From Polytrichum commune (Eukaryota > Streptophyta > Polytrichopsida > Polytrichales > Polytrichaceae): a stretch of DNA of 64,000 nucleotides. The stretch spans positions 68,837,554 to 68,901,553 of the forward strand of contig OX485803.1 of assembly GCA_950295325.1 (NCBI GenBank), given 5' to 3'. The translations under genes and the position numbers were made by a program. Under the pieces are notes generated by a model that saw only the letters and a program-made list of their open reading frames with translations, was not told the DNA's origin and did no database searches. This document shows, in pieces, positions 11,826 to 22,984 of this stretch (the first letter of the stretch is position 1; each line of letters starts with the position of its first letter).

Positions 11826-14560
11826 TTCAATTTGTCTTAATAATGCTAATGTTTATATAGCATCTTCTTTTACTTCTTTGATGATGTTTGGACTTGGTTC
11901 GGATTTGGAATTTTTTTGCTTACCTCTTAACATACGGTCTTCCATAGTTATTACTCCAGTTCAATAGACACGAAGAAAACCAACTAATATTTTACAAGTA
12001 CCAAAGTTCTGGACATGGTGGATTGGACGGGTTCAAAAATCATAAGGACGTTTGGGACCAGTGGAAAAAATGGGGACCATGTAGGTAAGCCATTGACTTG
12101 CAAAACATATTAGCTCAAGTTGGCCAAAAATGAGTATTCTTACGCACTTACAAAGTCATGATGTCATGATTTAATAAGGCACCTAGTCAATTGAAATTGA
12201 AATGTGACCATAGCAATTGGAAATGGAGTATTATGGACTCTATAATTTCCACGGTGACTATGTATTTTAATTCAAACATTCAATTTTATTCCTTAGATCC
12301 TATAGACGTTGCCTCTCTTAATGAATTTGTGGCAAAAAACTAACCAAGTCATAATTTGAATATTTTATTTTATTTTTAATCTCGTGGACCTAGTGATTTG
12401 TCTAGGTGTATGTGATCCATTTGGTGATCATTGTTGCCCCATAAGTAGAGTTATATGCTATTGAGTAAAGGTGAGACTCAACCCTCAAAGTGACATTTTT
12501 GGCAATTTTGGTGGTGATTCAAATTGTGTAGATGATTTGTATATATGTAAGTCACACTATACGAACTTATTGCAATTATGTTAATTTTTTCCCTAAATGC
12601 CTAAAATGTGTATTTCTTTAGGTATTTGAAGGACTGTCCACATAGAGATTTCATCAATTTGTGTGTTGTCATTTTTTGTATATTTTCCTATTGGTTATAC
12701 TTATCCCATTGGTGGCCCTTGAGCAAGGAACTACATCAAATGGGGGTAGAAACCACAACCATGAAAGGTGAATCCAACTAAATGCAACCAACCAGCGTGT
12801 CACGGCCGTGGACCTGGCAACAATATATCACATGGCATGTGCGTTTAATTTTATTCCTGAAAGGAGCATCCAAAGATTTAATAATATGTATCCTCATATT
12901 GCATTATTGTTGGGGTAGATCGTAATTAATTGATTAATATGTGTATATAACAACATTCTTGTTGATGCTATAGATGACATATCCAAACACCTTGCAATAA
13001 GGAGAGCAAGATTTTGGAAGTTCCCGGAGCTCAATTATGAGGAAACTATAAGGATTGGAGTCATCTTTGAAGGTATTGAAATTGTTCTTATGGTTTCATG
13101 TTTATCAACTCAATCTTTTGTAGCACCAGTATTTTGTTTTAAATTGATTTATTTACTTCTTTCTTTCTCAAAAATATAGCTAAGTCGACCTTGAATTCTC
13201 CTAATGGTTGTTGTACTCTATATATATAGAAAAATAGTTGGTTGCATTGAGCAAATTTTGTCACATTGATACAGCTGAAAGAGGTTCATACTAAATGGCT
13301 TGATGTGCATGGCTTATCATCTATACTTTGTTTGTGCATAGCATTGAGTTGTTGATAGATACGAAACATGATGCATCCCCTAGTCAATGAAACCAATGGG
13401 TGTTGTCCTCTAGTGGCACCCTGCATATTGGGGCACATTCTCACTCTCAAATGACATATATGCCGGTACAACTAGAATTATGTTGACAGGAACCAAAGTT
13501 TCATAATGTTGGACGCAACACAAGTTCCCAGTCATATCCATATGTTTTATGTAACCATTTGCAAGGTCTACAATTGAAGAGATGAGTTGACCAATGTTGG
13601 TACTTTGTTGCTTGACAATTTACAATTTCAACACCACAAATGGATTATGTTATGATATGATGTCTTATTCCATTGCCAACCTAATTCAAACATCTACTTT
13701 AGTGTGTTGAATCATTTGGTTAAGTTAGCCAAAAAGTCAATGCTAACACCTGCTCAACATTAATAATTTGTTGACCTCTATATGAACACTTAAGACGATT
13801 GTATTTATATTCCTTGAAATCCATCCCAAATTGGCATTCGTCATTGCATAGTGTATTATAAGGGTAATGTATGTGCAGATTGTTCAAACAAAATTTCTAC
13901 TACTTATAAATAAGATAGGGTGATTATGATTATACGACTTTAAGAAAGTATATATAATGACAGGGTGTTAAAAAATACCATCCAATAGAAATTTAGCTAC
14001 TTATAAGGTGGAAAACATTCAACAAAAGAAGGTAAATACCCCCCCCCCCCCATTTAATAAGGGGTTCTCGCACATGTATATATAAATCAAGTGTAGGTGC
14101 ACCCCCCATGGTTGGCATGTGAGTCCGATCACCATGAAAATTGACATGAGGCTAGCTACATACTTTATTGAGATTTTATTGGTACCATGTGATGTAAGAT
14201 TACCATGTGTTGGGAAAATATCAATATTGTGTGTTTGTAAAGGATGTTGCGTTACTTCTGGAAGTCATTGTAGACCAAGTCGTAGTGTTATTTACGAAAA
14301 CGAGAATAAATGAGAATAAATAAATAATATGTATATGTATGTACATATGTGTGTGTATGTGTGTATATATGTTTTTTTTATCATGAGTGCAAATCCCTAG
14401 CTGCCAAGTGTTGCAAGGCGTCATGCAATAGGTGTTTCCTTAGCCATGGATCCATTAAATCGACCAAGGGTTCAAGTTTTTTTAAATTGCATTAACAAGA
14501 CATATATGCTATGGATAGATGGATTCCCACACAATAACTAATCAGACGAGAGTTTTAGAG
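11826..14560. other. No gene recognised; simple repeats
   Basis: AT-rich, stop-dense DNA. A poly-C run lies at 14040-14052 and a GT/AT-rich simple repeat at about 14326-14372. A short peptide-like run (about 12970-13075, DDISKHLAIRRARFWKF) hints at another eroded transposon gene. Confidence 0.4.
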
Positions 14561-14576
14561 TATGGTCCCAACCACC

Positions 14577-15870
14577 TCATTGTACATTTAGAGGCAACCT
14601 TCTTTGTAGCAAGTTTAGAGTCCTTAAACTTCGGATCTTTACAAGTGGTTTTCTAGTCATTACCTCAAGCAAATACTTTGCATTACATATGTCATGGTAC
14701 CCCCTTACATTCAAATGAGAGTATAAGTTGTTTGAAGATTTTCTCACAAATTTGGATGGATCCTTTGCCAAACATTAAAAAAGTTTGCACAACAAACAAT
14801 TTGATCACGTGAAACACTTATTAATGTTTATTTGTTTATTAGGGTTTAGGGTATGTGTGTGTATATATTACAACTCAATGTTGTTGGAATCTACAATTAA
14901 CCTAAGAACCCAACTAACTTCTTTGCATATGATGTTAAGATCGTTCATATCAATATCCAAGCACATCAAACCAAGTCAAAGGCATGGACTTTGAAGGTGA
15001 TTGCCATGATTTATTGCTTGCTTGATTTTATTGTAAATTTGCGTCACTATGTGCTTTCACAAATTCAGTATAAATTGGCCATGTTTGTGCAATCTTCTTC
15101 TTACATGCCATCACATCATTGACTGAGAATGCATAGTCAAATTTGACAAGTTTGTTATAATTTACTTTTGAACCAAAATGCATTCGTTATACATTGTGTT
15201 GCGCCAAGGTGGTCATGTTCTTGTGCATATGACCAAAGCTAGCAATGTAAGTGTCAAATGATAGCAAAGAAAAATATTTTGCCCTTGTTGAGATCCATGT
15301 AGATAGGGAGAGTTGGCTTTCTCTCATTAAATAACTTAAATATTGAGTACTTCATGGTTGAGTGCACACTAGTGTGGCAAGCAAATGGTATACCATGTAA
15401 CAATTCATGTTGACAGTCATTGTAATTGCCACAATTATCTAGAACTTAGCATAGTGTTTGTTGAAATCTTTGTAGGAGCCCATTGCATTGAGGGTGATGG
15501 GGTTGATGATAACGTGTTTTAAATTCATATGAAGTGTCACCATGTCCATCAAGACATTGTAGAATTTTGACTTATTGTATGTTAGTATCTCCAATGGAGA
15601 AGCATGTTGCATATTGATATCTAAAAATTATTGAGCTATGAAATCGTATTCATAAGTCCTTAGAGGTCAAGAATTGCAACTCAAGCAATTTTGCCATGTA
15701 GTTTGTTGCAACCACAATGTAGCAATGGCACATGCCCATATCCGGTTGCCATGTTCAAAGTTGAGAAGATTACAACCCCTTGAGATTTTGCAATTTTCTT
15801 CTTTCGTTATGGCAACTTTATTTTGGATGCTATCAAAAACAACATGATGAGCGCAAAACACCTTCATCGT
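14577..15870 (-). pseudogene. Minus-strand eroded coding remnants, family unknown
   Basis: Minus-strand frames at 15867-15667 (MKVFCAHHVVFDSIQNKVAI) and at about 15480-15050 (MDMVTLHMNLKHVIINPITL, then a Lys-rich run) are protein-like but are broken by stops and frame changes. They resemble transposon-gene debris more than a host gene. No domain is recognised. Confidence 0.3.
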
Positions 15871-16960
15871 TTGTGCACAAAATAGTATATGTAGTCTTTC
15901 AAAAGATCATACAATCGAATTACCATGAAGGGGCCATTTTAAATCATAAAAATCATAAAATCAAACACAACATCTTGTAGTCCCTAGGAATTATTTTGTG
16001 GGGCTAGCACATAAAGGCAAAATTCCCAACACTAGTATCCAAATGTTTGAATATTTCATTAACTTCGTTATCGTTTTGCCCATGATTGACCATTTATTAC
16101 ACGTGGAAGAAGTTAATAAGTATACTTATGGGCATTTAATTCGCTTCCCAATCTAGCCCAACGAGGTACACTTAAGAAACAACTGCCGGGCGGGGCTTCG
16201 CACCCTCACATGTCCTTTCTTGACAAACGCATCAATTGGCATTACCAACTGCAAGTGAACTTATGAAGGTTGATCTACCGTTGTGATCTACCGTTATGTC
16301 AGTTACAAACCCTAGTGATTACTGAACGGGTTGAGGGTAGATGGTGGACCAAAGATGGATTGCCATTCTTCAAAAGGGAGCACCCCCCCCCCCTACATGA
16401 AGAATATGAGAAGTGAAAAATAAATAAACTAAATCACATGGTATCATCTTGCCAACACTAGGGGTTCAATCCGTGCACTTTGTGCAACCCATATCGACAG
16501 TTATTTATTCCTTCCACAACCCCATCCTATGAGGGGCTCTCCAATTTGGTCAACAATTAATGTTTTGCTCTCTCCACTGTGATTCTTAAGCAAGTGTTAT
16601 ATTGTGGCTCCGCGTTTACCAACAAATATGTGGTTTGAGTCTTCAATTGGTTTTGACACTTTTTGAATTGCCTTTTCAATTGGGGCGCGGGATGTTGTCG
16701 ATACATTCAAATATTATTACTCTTGAGTTGAGCACTAGCCTTTCTACATGACAAGCTTCCAACAATGCATCCAAACACTTTAAATGTTAAAAATGAGCTT
16801 CAATGTCTGAAAACAATTTTGTGTTGTAACACTATATTCGTTAAATTGAGACTTTTTGGGCATTTTGAGACATTCACATAAATAAGAACAAGGATAAATG
16901 GAACACATATTGGAGAAAGTTGTAAGATGCAAACACTTTGAAGCGGGTGTTTAGACCAAG
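15871..16960. other. No gene recognised
   Basis: AT-rich sequence with a C-run at 16383-16393. No open frame of interest. Confidence 0.4.
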
Positions 16961-16976
16961 AACCCCATAAATAACT

Positions 16977-17268
16977 CATATTTGTGATGGTTTAGGGCGG
17001 GCAATCCAAACCTTAGACCAAATTGAAGGGGAAACCTTAAAACATTCATATTATTGCACACAAAATATTAGAGCTTGTATGAATATGGTTTAGGTAGGGC
17101 AATCCAAACCATAGATCTTATTGAAGGGTTAATATGTTAACCAATATAATATTGCATACAAAATATTCCAAACTCATATTTGTGATGGTTTAGGTAGGGC
17201 AATCCAAACCTTAGACCATATGGAAGGGGAAATCATGTGACACTTATATTATTGCAAATAGAACATAC
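16977..17268. repeat. Three-copy repeat, unit about 100-120 bp
   Basis: Three diverged direct copies share 'gtttagg(g/t)(c/a)gggcaatccaaacc' followed by 'tagac/tagatc', a 'ttgaagggg' block and 'atattattgca'. The copies centre on about 16995, 17095 and 17195. No coding potential. Confidence 0.7.
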
Positions 17269-17374
17269 AAAGTATGGCATGTAAAATGCATAGCATGCTA
17301 ACACCACACATCCATTGGATAGTGCGACCCAAAATGATGTTGCCTATGGCCCAAAACCCTACGCCTACTATGGC

Positions 17375-17698
17375 CTATCTAGCCTCGGAGACTGCCTCTT
17401 TTTTTTTTGTTTTTTTTTCTCTTTTTTTTTTTGCTGCGGCTTCTTTTGCTCGCATTGCTTCAACATTCCTGAAAATCTCCGCCCCGCGACTATAGCCATT
17501 TTTGGGTTGACCGCCCTCCATAACACATTTTGGATTCCGTCGGCCGCCCGAAATATACGACGAAGAATTCGAATACGATGAAGTGGATTGTCTAGCATTT
17601 CTGGTCGTGGAGTAGAAACGCTCCAACTCGATGGACGCACTAGACCGCATAGGTTTACGGGCGGGAGCAACTTGCAACGCGTCAATGCAAGAACACAT
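17375..17698 (-). CDS. Possible 3'-terminal exon, basic C-terminus
   Basis: The minus-strand frame ends with a stop at 17375 and reads RFYSTTRNARQSTSSYSNSS, SGGRRNPKCVMEGG and a Lys/Ala tail (EAMRAKEAAAKKKREKKTKK). Its G+C content and charge match the exons further upstream on the same strand rather than the AT-rich flank. It may be a C-terminal exon of the large minus-strand gene or of a separate small gene. Exact exon edges are not certain. The Lys-rich tail comes from an A/T-homopolymer-rich stretch, so low-complexity coding is possible. Confidence 0.35.
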   Translation of the reverse strand: MCSCIDALQVAPARKPMRSSASIELERFYSTTRNARQSTSSYSNSSSYISGGRRNPKCVMEGGQPKNGYSRGAEIFRNVEAMRAKEAAAKKKREKKTKKKEAVSEAR

Positions 17699-17737
17699 AT
17701 GTTAGTTTAGGGAGGAAGACCCAAATGTGTCACACGT

Positions 17738-18193
17738 TCATTTTTTAAGTGCGGGATGATTGTAATGCGTGGTTAACCATGTTTTTTTTTTTGGGGGGGG
17801 GGTCACCTTGTCACCGGGGGCGTTCCCGTCGGAGTTGGCGAGGAGGGGCAAGGCGTCCCGCAAAGGAATAGGAAGGGTGCCACTCTTCGTAGGCCGAGCG
17901 TCCATCCGCAGCCGCCGTTGAGGTGTAATATGGCCGCCGGGTCGAGAGGGGGACGTCCGGACGCACTTGCGATCTATGCCCTTGAGCGGCGACGGGGACG
18001 CAGATCGCCGGAAGATTTGCTTGGGTGGGGGGCTATCGACGACGCTGGCGTCAATAGGCTCCTTGGAGTAGTCAATGGTTGACGCGGCGTCGTAAACGGT
18101 CTCGTAGAAGAAGCTCCCCAAGTCTGACTCGCTGACGATGTCAATCGAGGGCTCCAAACGCAGGAGCCAAAATTGAAACAAAACAAAACCCAA
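17738..18193 (-). CDS. Uncharacterised GC-rich exon, acidic then Ser/Pro/Arg-rich
   Basis: The open frame carries LEPSIDIVSESDLGSFFYET, then DYSKEPIDASVVDSPPPKQ, a Ser/Pro segment (RRSASPSPLKG) and an Arg-rich end. It has no recognised domain. The first residues (MGFVLFQFWLL) are probably intron or UTR, because the sequence turns GC-rich only from about 18160. The exon lies on the same strand as the HAD/ParB-like gene, on the far side of a solo LTR (18296-19993). It may therefore be a later exon of that gene that the LTR insertion moved away. That link is inference. Confidence 0.4.
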   Translation of the reverse strand: MGFVLFQFWLLRLEPSIDIVSESDLGSFFYETVYDAASTIDYSKEPIDASVVDSPPPKQIFRRSASPSPLKGIDRKCVRTSPSRPGGHITPQRRLRMDARPTKSGTLPIPLRDALPLLANSDGNAPGDKVTPPPKKKTWLTTHYNHPALKK

Positions 18194-18295
18194 GGGAAAG
18201 GGGGGAGATAGAGCGCGTGAAAATCAAGATACATATGAAGCATATATTACACAAAGTGGGCGGGCACACACACACACATACAAACACACGTAGTG

Positions 18296-19993
18296 TGTGA
18301 GGCCAAATCCACCACCCTTAAGCGTCCTAGTCCAGGTGATGATTTTGAGAATCACATTTATTTATTACAACATTGAACCATGTGCAAGGTAATTTTCATG
18401 TCCAAATGAACATGTATTGTCTCACTCATTGTACTTTATTAATGTTGGCCTCTTGGCTTGTGCTAGAGTTGGCTTTCTCAAGAGTCCAACCCGCGGCCGT
18501 GGCCACACATGCCTTTAAAGACATCCCCCTCGCAACCTTTGGCCTAACCTCCTTTGTCTCGTCATCGCGGGGGTCATCCACCTTCTCCATTAATAATGCA
18601 AGTGATTTATTTGCCCAATAAGATGCGAGTGTTCAAAAACACTGTTCTTACTAGGCCACCCCAATTACATTTACTAGCAAGCCACACCTCACACTACCTA
18701 GCCTAATAAGTCTAAAACTTACATATGCACTAGAATAATCTAAAATGCATAACTCGCCCTATGCTTAGTTTTAGTGATAATGTTCGATTTGTGCTAAGCT
18801 TTAGGCCCCTAAACCCATTCCTCGGTAACCCAGCTTAAACCAACCATCCAGGTTCCCTTAAAGTTGACCTTCGCTTTCACCACTTCAATGAGCTGGTCTC
18901 GGCCCTTTCGGCTACTGAGATAACGAGCCTTGGGAGGCCCCTGGACTAGCAGTCCCGGCAGCAGTTGAGCCTGGGAGGCCCTGGACTAAGCAGTCCCGGC
19001 AGCAGTTGAGCCTTGGGAGGCCCCTGGACTAGCAGTCCCGGCAGCAGTAGAGCCTTGGGAGGCCCCTGGACTAAGCAGTCCCGGCAGCAGTTGAGCCTTG
19101 GGAGGCCCCTGGACTAGCAGTCCCGGCAGCAGTTGAGCCTTGGGAGGCCCTTGGACTAGCAGTCCCGGCAGCAGTTGAGCCTTGGGAGGCCCCTGGACCA
19201 GCAGTCCCGGCAGCAGTTGATGAAATCAACACCAAACTAATTTCAACTCTAGTGCTTAATCAATTGCTCATCTAAGCCTCTTAACTAATGAATGCACACC
19301 TCCCACTAAATTAATCCAATCTAACCACTACTCATGAGCTTAGTCCAATGACTCTAAGCTTCCCCTACTCATAAGAGGGATTAACTTCCTAACTTCACTA
19401 TAACTAACTAATCCACACATAAGCCTCAAACTCTAAGAGCTCGCTCCCCTTGAGAGGATTTGAGAGGGAGAGCTTAACTACTTAACTTCACTAAAACTAA
19501 TGACCCACACACGTGGCTCAAGCTCTTAAGAGCTTGCTCCCTTGAGAGCGCTTGATGGAGAGAGTTGTAAATGAGAGAGAAAACACCTTAAGTAGCAAAG
19601 AGGGAGAGGGGGAGAGAGGGAGAGAGAGGTGAGGATAGGGTGAGAGGATTAGCACCTCCAATCACAATCCCTTAACCTTCACCTTCAAAGTAGGGACTAA
19701 TCCCCTTCCACCAAGCTTCCTTCTTCCTAAACTACCAAGGTGGATCCAAAAGTGGGCATTTAACCCGCGGAGCTCACCTTGCTTCACCTTACCCCCTACT
19801 CACATAATCAAGGTATCTTCTTATTGAAATTAAACCTTGAAATAACTACACAACACATTCTAATGCCTAAACTTAAATCCAAACCACACTTCACTCTTTT
19901 TATGTTTTGTGAATAACCATAACACATCAAAGTCAAACTAAAATTGGTTTCAAAGAGTTAATCACCACATGTGGGCACCATTTTGGGCTCACA
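18296..19993 (-). mobile_element. Solo LTR A (Ty3/Gypsy-type family shared with LTRs B-E)
   Basis: The plus strand begins TGTGAGGCCAAATCC and ends TTTTGGGCTCACA, giving inverted TGTGAG/CTCACA ends. The flanks are TAGTG (18291-18295) and TAATG (19994-19998), a 5-bp target duplication with one mismatch. Internal landmarks are shared with the LTRs at 35.4, 47.7, 49.6 and 53.7 kb: a 'taagcgtcctagtc' block near the start, a 'ctctaagagct' block and a 'cacttcactctttttat' block near the end. There is no internal retrotransposon sequence, so this is a solo LTR from LTR-LTR recombination. It sits directly after the last recognised exon of the HAD/ParB-like gene. Confidence 0.85.
18927..19220. repeat. 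42-bp minisatellite, 7 copies, inside LTR A
   Basis: The unit reads 'gagccttgggaggcccctgg' then 'actagcagtcccggcagcagt', repeated about seven times with 1-3 base changes or small indels. It sits at the same relative place as different minisatellites in related LTRs. Confidence 0.9.
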
Positions 19994-20000
19994 TAATGCC

Positions 20001-20813
20001 TCAAATGAGCTTGTTAAATTTCGCGTGTGAGAACAACTCTCTGTACAAATGGTCTCGTGGATCCAAGTATCTCTCGCCTATTGGATTATTCCTAACAAAA
20101 TTGTTTACGGGTAGTCCACTACCCCAGAGCGCCTGGAGGTATTTACTAAGGTCTAACAAAAATCGGTCCCGGACCTTCTCGACCGTCCACGTAGGGCAAA
20201 CTATGAAGTTGGCCGTCGGGTTCAACATGTTCTTGGCGGCGCTGTCGTCCATCATGAGCGTGTTCTCGCGGGTGGGACGGACATCGTAGGGGACGCCTAT
20301 CAAGGACGGTCGTTGTTCCAAAAAATGGGCTTCAAGACCTTGAGATATTGGGGGGGAGGCGGGGTTGTTTGGTTTTTTGACGACTTTGCCGTCCGGTGTG
20401 TACAATATTCTATAGGCTTCCTGTGCTAGGACCATGCAGGGGGGCTCGATGCCCTTGAAGATGAACTCCACGACGGCATTGGTGTTCTCAGCCTTCATGG
20501 AGCTCCACACGACCACCCACCATCGTTGTTGGGCGATCTGCAGGAAGGTCCGAAGCCACGGGCGGAGGTGAATTAGCTTGCTCTTTATGAACGTGGGCGG
20601 CCCGTCGTAATTAGCGTCCTCGGGCTTGCAAAAGGGCACCGTGGGGGCCCTAGGGCAATGAACGCACTGCACGAGGACACCGTTCAGGTCTAACACCAGG
20701 AATCGTTTCTTCGGTAGCGGGGGCGGGGCGGGTAAAACCGGGGGGGCCGCCGTGTTGCCCTCTCCGCTCCTTGGAGAAGAGCGTCGGGGAGCCGCTACGC
20801 TATGCTCCGAGCC
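20001..20813 (-). CDS. Exon 4: FCP1/SCP-like HAD-family phosphatase domain
   Basis: The exon follows a ccgcag acceptor in phase 0. A Pro/Ala-rich linker leads into KKRFLVLDLNGVLVQCV (HAD motif I; the usual second Asp of DxDGT is Asn). Next come IHLRPWLRTFLQIAQQRWWV with VVWSSMKAENTN (motif II region, normally WTSA/WSSA) and NTLMMDDSAAKNMLNPTANF (motif IV, intact DD). This is the core layout of FCP1/NIF-domain phosphatases, which act on phosphoserine/threonine proteins. Plant versions with DLNG instead of DxDG are known. The frame ends TGA at 20003-20001, only a few bases from the solo LTR, so the native 3' end may have been altered. Confidence 0.75.
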   Translation of the reverse strand, partial: GSEHSVAAPRRSSPRSGEGNTAAPPVLPAPPPLPKKRFLVLDLNGVLVQCVHCPRAPTVPFCKPEDANYDGPPTFIKSKLIHLRPWLRTFLQIAQQRWWVVVWSSMKAENTNAVVEFIFKGIEPPCMVLAQEAYRILYTPDGKVVKKPNNPASPPISQGLEAHFLEQRPSLIGVPYDVRPTRENTLMMDDSAAKNMLNPTANFIVCPTWTVEKVRDRFLLDLSKYLQALWGSGLPVNNFVRNNPIGERYLDPRDHLYRELFSHAKFNKLI

Positions 20814-21286
20814 CTGCGGATACGAGCGAGAGAAAACGGTGGGCGACTTATGTCATGCTATGTCCAAATGAAGCATTAAGGAAACGAGTGTTCTCGGTGC
20901 AAACACAAAACCGATTGATTCATTTTGGAGGGGGTGCAACAAGGGATACAAAAGAGACAAGAGCATACAAAATACATTCAAACACAATATACAAGTATAT
21001 AGGAGTCAAAAATGGTGATTATATTATATACAATGCTCTATGTACATCTTGATGGGGGGGAGCCGCGTTGCACAATGCGTTCAAACTAGCCTAGATCTAC
21101 ATCTAACAAAATTTGAAGAGACGCGCCGCCGTGATGAAGACTTCGTCGCAAGCCGGGGTAGGTGGACGAACGGATGGTCGCTGGGGGGTGACGAAGGGCG
21201 TGAGTGCCGGGGGGGAGGGTGATGGGCGCTTAAGTTCGTCCTAGCTAGGGGACACGACCAAGGCAAGAAGACAAAGACCCAGGGAG

Positions 21287-21306
21287 TTTGGGTCGAACGA
21301 CCCAAA
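21287..21306. repeat. Palindrome TTTGGGTCG-AA-CGACCCAAA, intron 3
   Basis: A perfect 9-bp inverted repeat about a 2-base centre, just inside intron 3 of the chimeric gene. Confidence 0.95.
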
Positions 21307-21328
21307 CTGAGTGGGGTCAGTGCATTAC

Positions 21329-22774
21329 CTCGCCTTGGTCGTGCCTTGACGCCGTTGATGCCGGCATCGCGTGCGCTTCCCCACCTCTGTCACCGCCGCC
21401 TCCGACGACGACGTCAGCCGCAACCTTCTCCTGCAAAGGCTGACTGTCAGGCCTTTGTCCCAACCCAACCTCCGCATGCGCATCATGCATTGGTTCATCG
21501 ACTGGGTTAGGAGTAGAGGTATCACCAGGCCCTTGCGGGCCTTCAACATCTAGCATAGGCTCGTCAACCGGGGTCTGATCGGGGACGGGGTTTGGGTCGG
21601 CCGACCCAAACCCTGCTGCTTGGCGAGGGTTGCTCTGGGACGCTGCAACGTCGACATTGTTTGGGTCGGACGACCCAAACATGTGGGGGTCGTCCCGCTG
21701 GTGGTGTGGGGGCAAGAGGATGGGAGGCCGGAGCGGCGGGGGTGCCAACGAGCTGGACGCTCCAGGGACGCGCCAAAGGTTGGGGTCGTCCACCTGCTGG
21801 ACGGGCGCGTAAGGGCGGGCGTGCGGCTGCAGCAAATGCGCGAAGCTGAAGGAATGCTCCAACGCTGGCCGTGGGCGGATATCCTGTGGAGGGAAGCCTG
21901 CGGGCAAGTGAGGGAATGAACTCGGGGGAGCCATCACCAATCCTTGCGCCAGCATGCCCTGGATCACTTGCGTGATGAGCTCCGCTTGGGACGGAGGTTG
22001 GGCCATCGCCCTTTGCCGCTCCTGCTCCAACAGGAGAGCCCTCAACTCCGCGACTTCGTTGCGGACCGAGGGTTCCTCGGCGGCAACCCTCTGCAGTCGC
22101 ACACGCTGCTCCTCGTCTCTGAGCATTTTCGCGTTCGCCTCCTCCACGGTGAGGACCTCCGGTTTCACCCTCACATTCCCGGCGAACGCTCTGGGGGAGG
22201 CAAGATCCGACCTCAGCCTCTTGGCGAGTTCCATGTCGTCCTCGTCCTCGGAGCTTATTGCGATCGTCTCCTCCACCGCATAGTCGCCGTACAGCTTCTT
22301 CCCCTTCAGCCTTTTCCGCTCCCTGAAGGTGGCCGTCGCGTCCCTCGAGTACATGTCCTTCGCGTCGTCCACCGTCAACGCGGGCACCAGCCTGCTCTGC
22401 GGCATGGCAGCCCGCATGGCCTTCTTCCGCTGAGGGGCCTCGGATTCTTGAGTGAATCCTGTTGCCCCTTCCTCCACTTTTTCTGCTTCCTCCTCCCCCT
22501 CCTCCCCAACCTCGCCACCTGCTCCCATAGACGGATTCCCCGGATGCAACCCGATGAGCGGTTCTGGCAATTGAATGGGGGCCCGCATGGCGAATTCACC
22601 CGGGTTGATTCGCCTTGCCATATCCAAAGGATTCTCGCCCCCCTCGACGATCTCTTCGACGTAGGATCCGGGTATCCAGTCGAGGATGTCCATTCTCTTG
22701 GCCAGCGCCTTCTGGGTCCTGTAGAATTGAACATCGGCATCCTCCACATAGGAGTAGATGTTCAACCCAGACAT
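21329..22774 (-). CDS. Exon 3: acidic/coiled-coil region with palindrome-encoded FGSxDPN inserts
   Basis: The exon is open over 482 codons from MSGLNIYSYVEDADVQFY to the GTAATG donor. After the motif II-like start comes an acidic stretch (GEVGEEGEEEAEKVEEG), a Lys/Arg patch with ISSEDEDDMELAKRL, then a helix-forming Glu/Arg/Leu region (EEQRVRLQRVAAEEP, LRALLLEQERQRAMAQ) likely to form a coiled coil. The last 150 residues are Pro/Ser/Gly-rich and probably disordered. Two palindromes lie inside this tail in frame. They encode MFGSSDPNN and GFGSADPNP at about residues 365 and 388. No enzymatic domain is recognised. Confidence 0.55.
21591..21679. repeat. Two palindromes inside exon 3 (21591-21610, 21660-21679)
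   Basis: The centres are GC and GA and the arms are perfect. On the gene strand they read FGSADPN and FGSSDPN without disturbing the frame. Confidence 0.95.
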
Positions 22775-22858
22775 CTGCACAATCCAAATCAATAGTATTA
22801 GTATCAACTAATGAAGAGTAAGGGAAAATGACATCCAAAACAAAATAAGAATAGTTAG

Positions 22859-22949
22859 TTTGGGTTGAGCGACCCAAACTAGGGGCATACATAGTTTAGG
22901 TCGAGCGACCCAAACTGTGCATGCCCTAGTTTGGGTCGCTCGACCCAAA
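22859..22949. repeat. Three palindromes in intron 2 (22859, 22895, 22930)
   Basis: 22859-22878 has one arm mismatch (TTG for TCG). 22895-22914 has one (TTTAGG). 22930-22949 is perfect with centre CT. Spacings are 36 and 35 bases. Confidence 0.95.
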
Positions 22950-22984
22950 CCGTCCGTATAGGTTCTTCAGGGTTTTTTGCTTAC

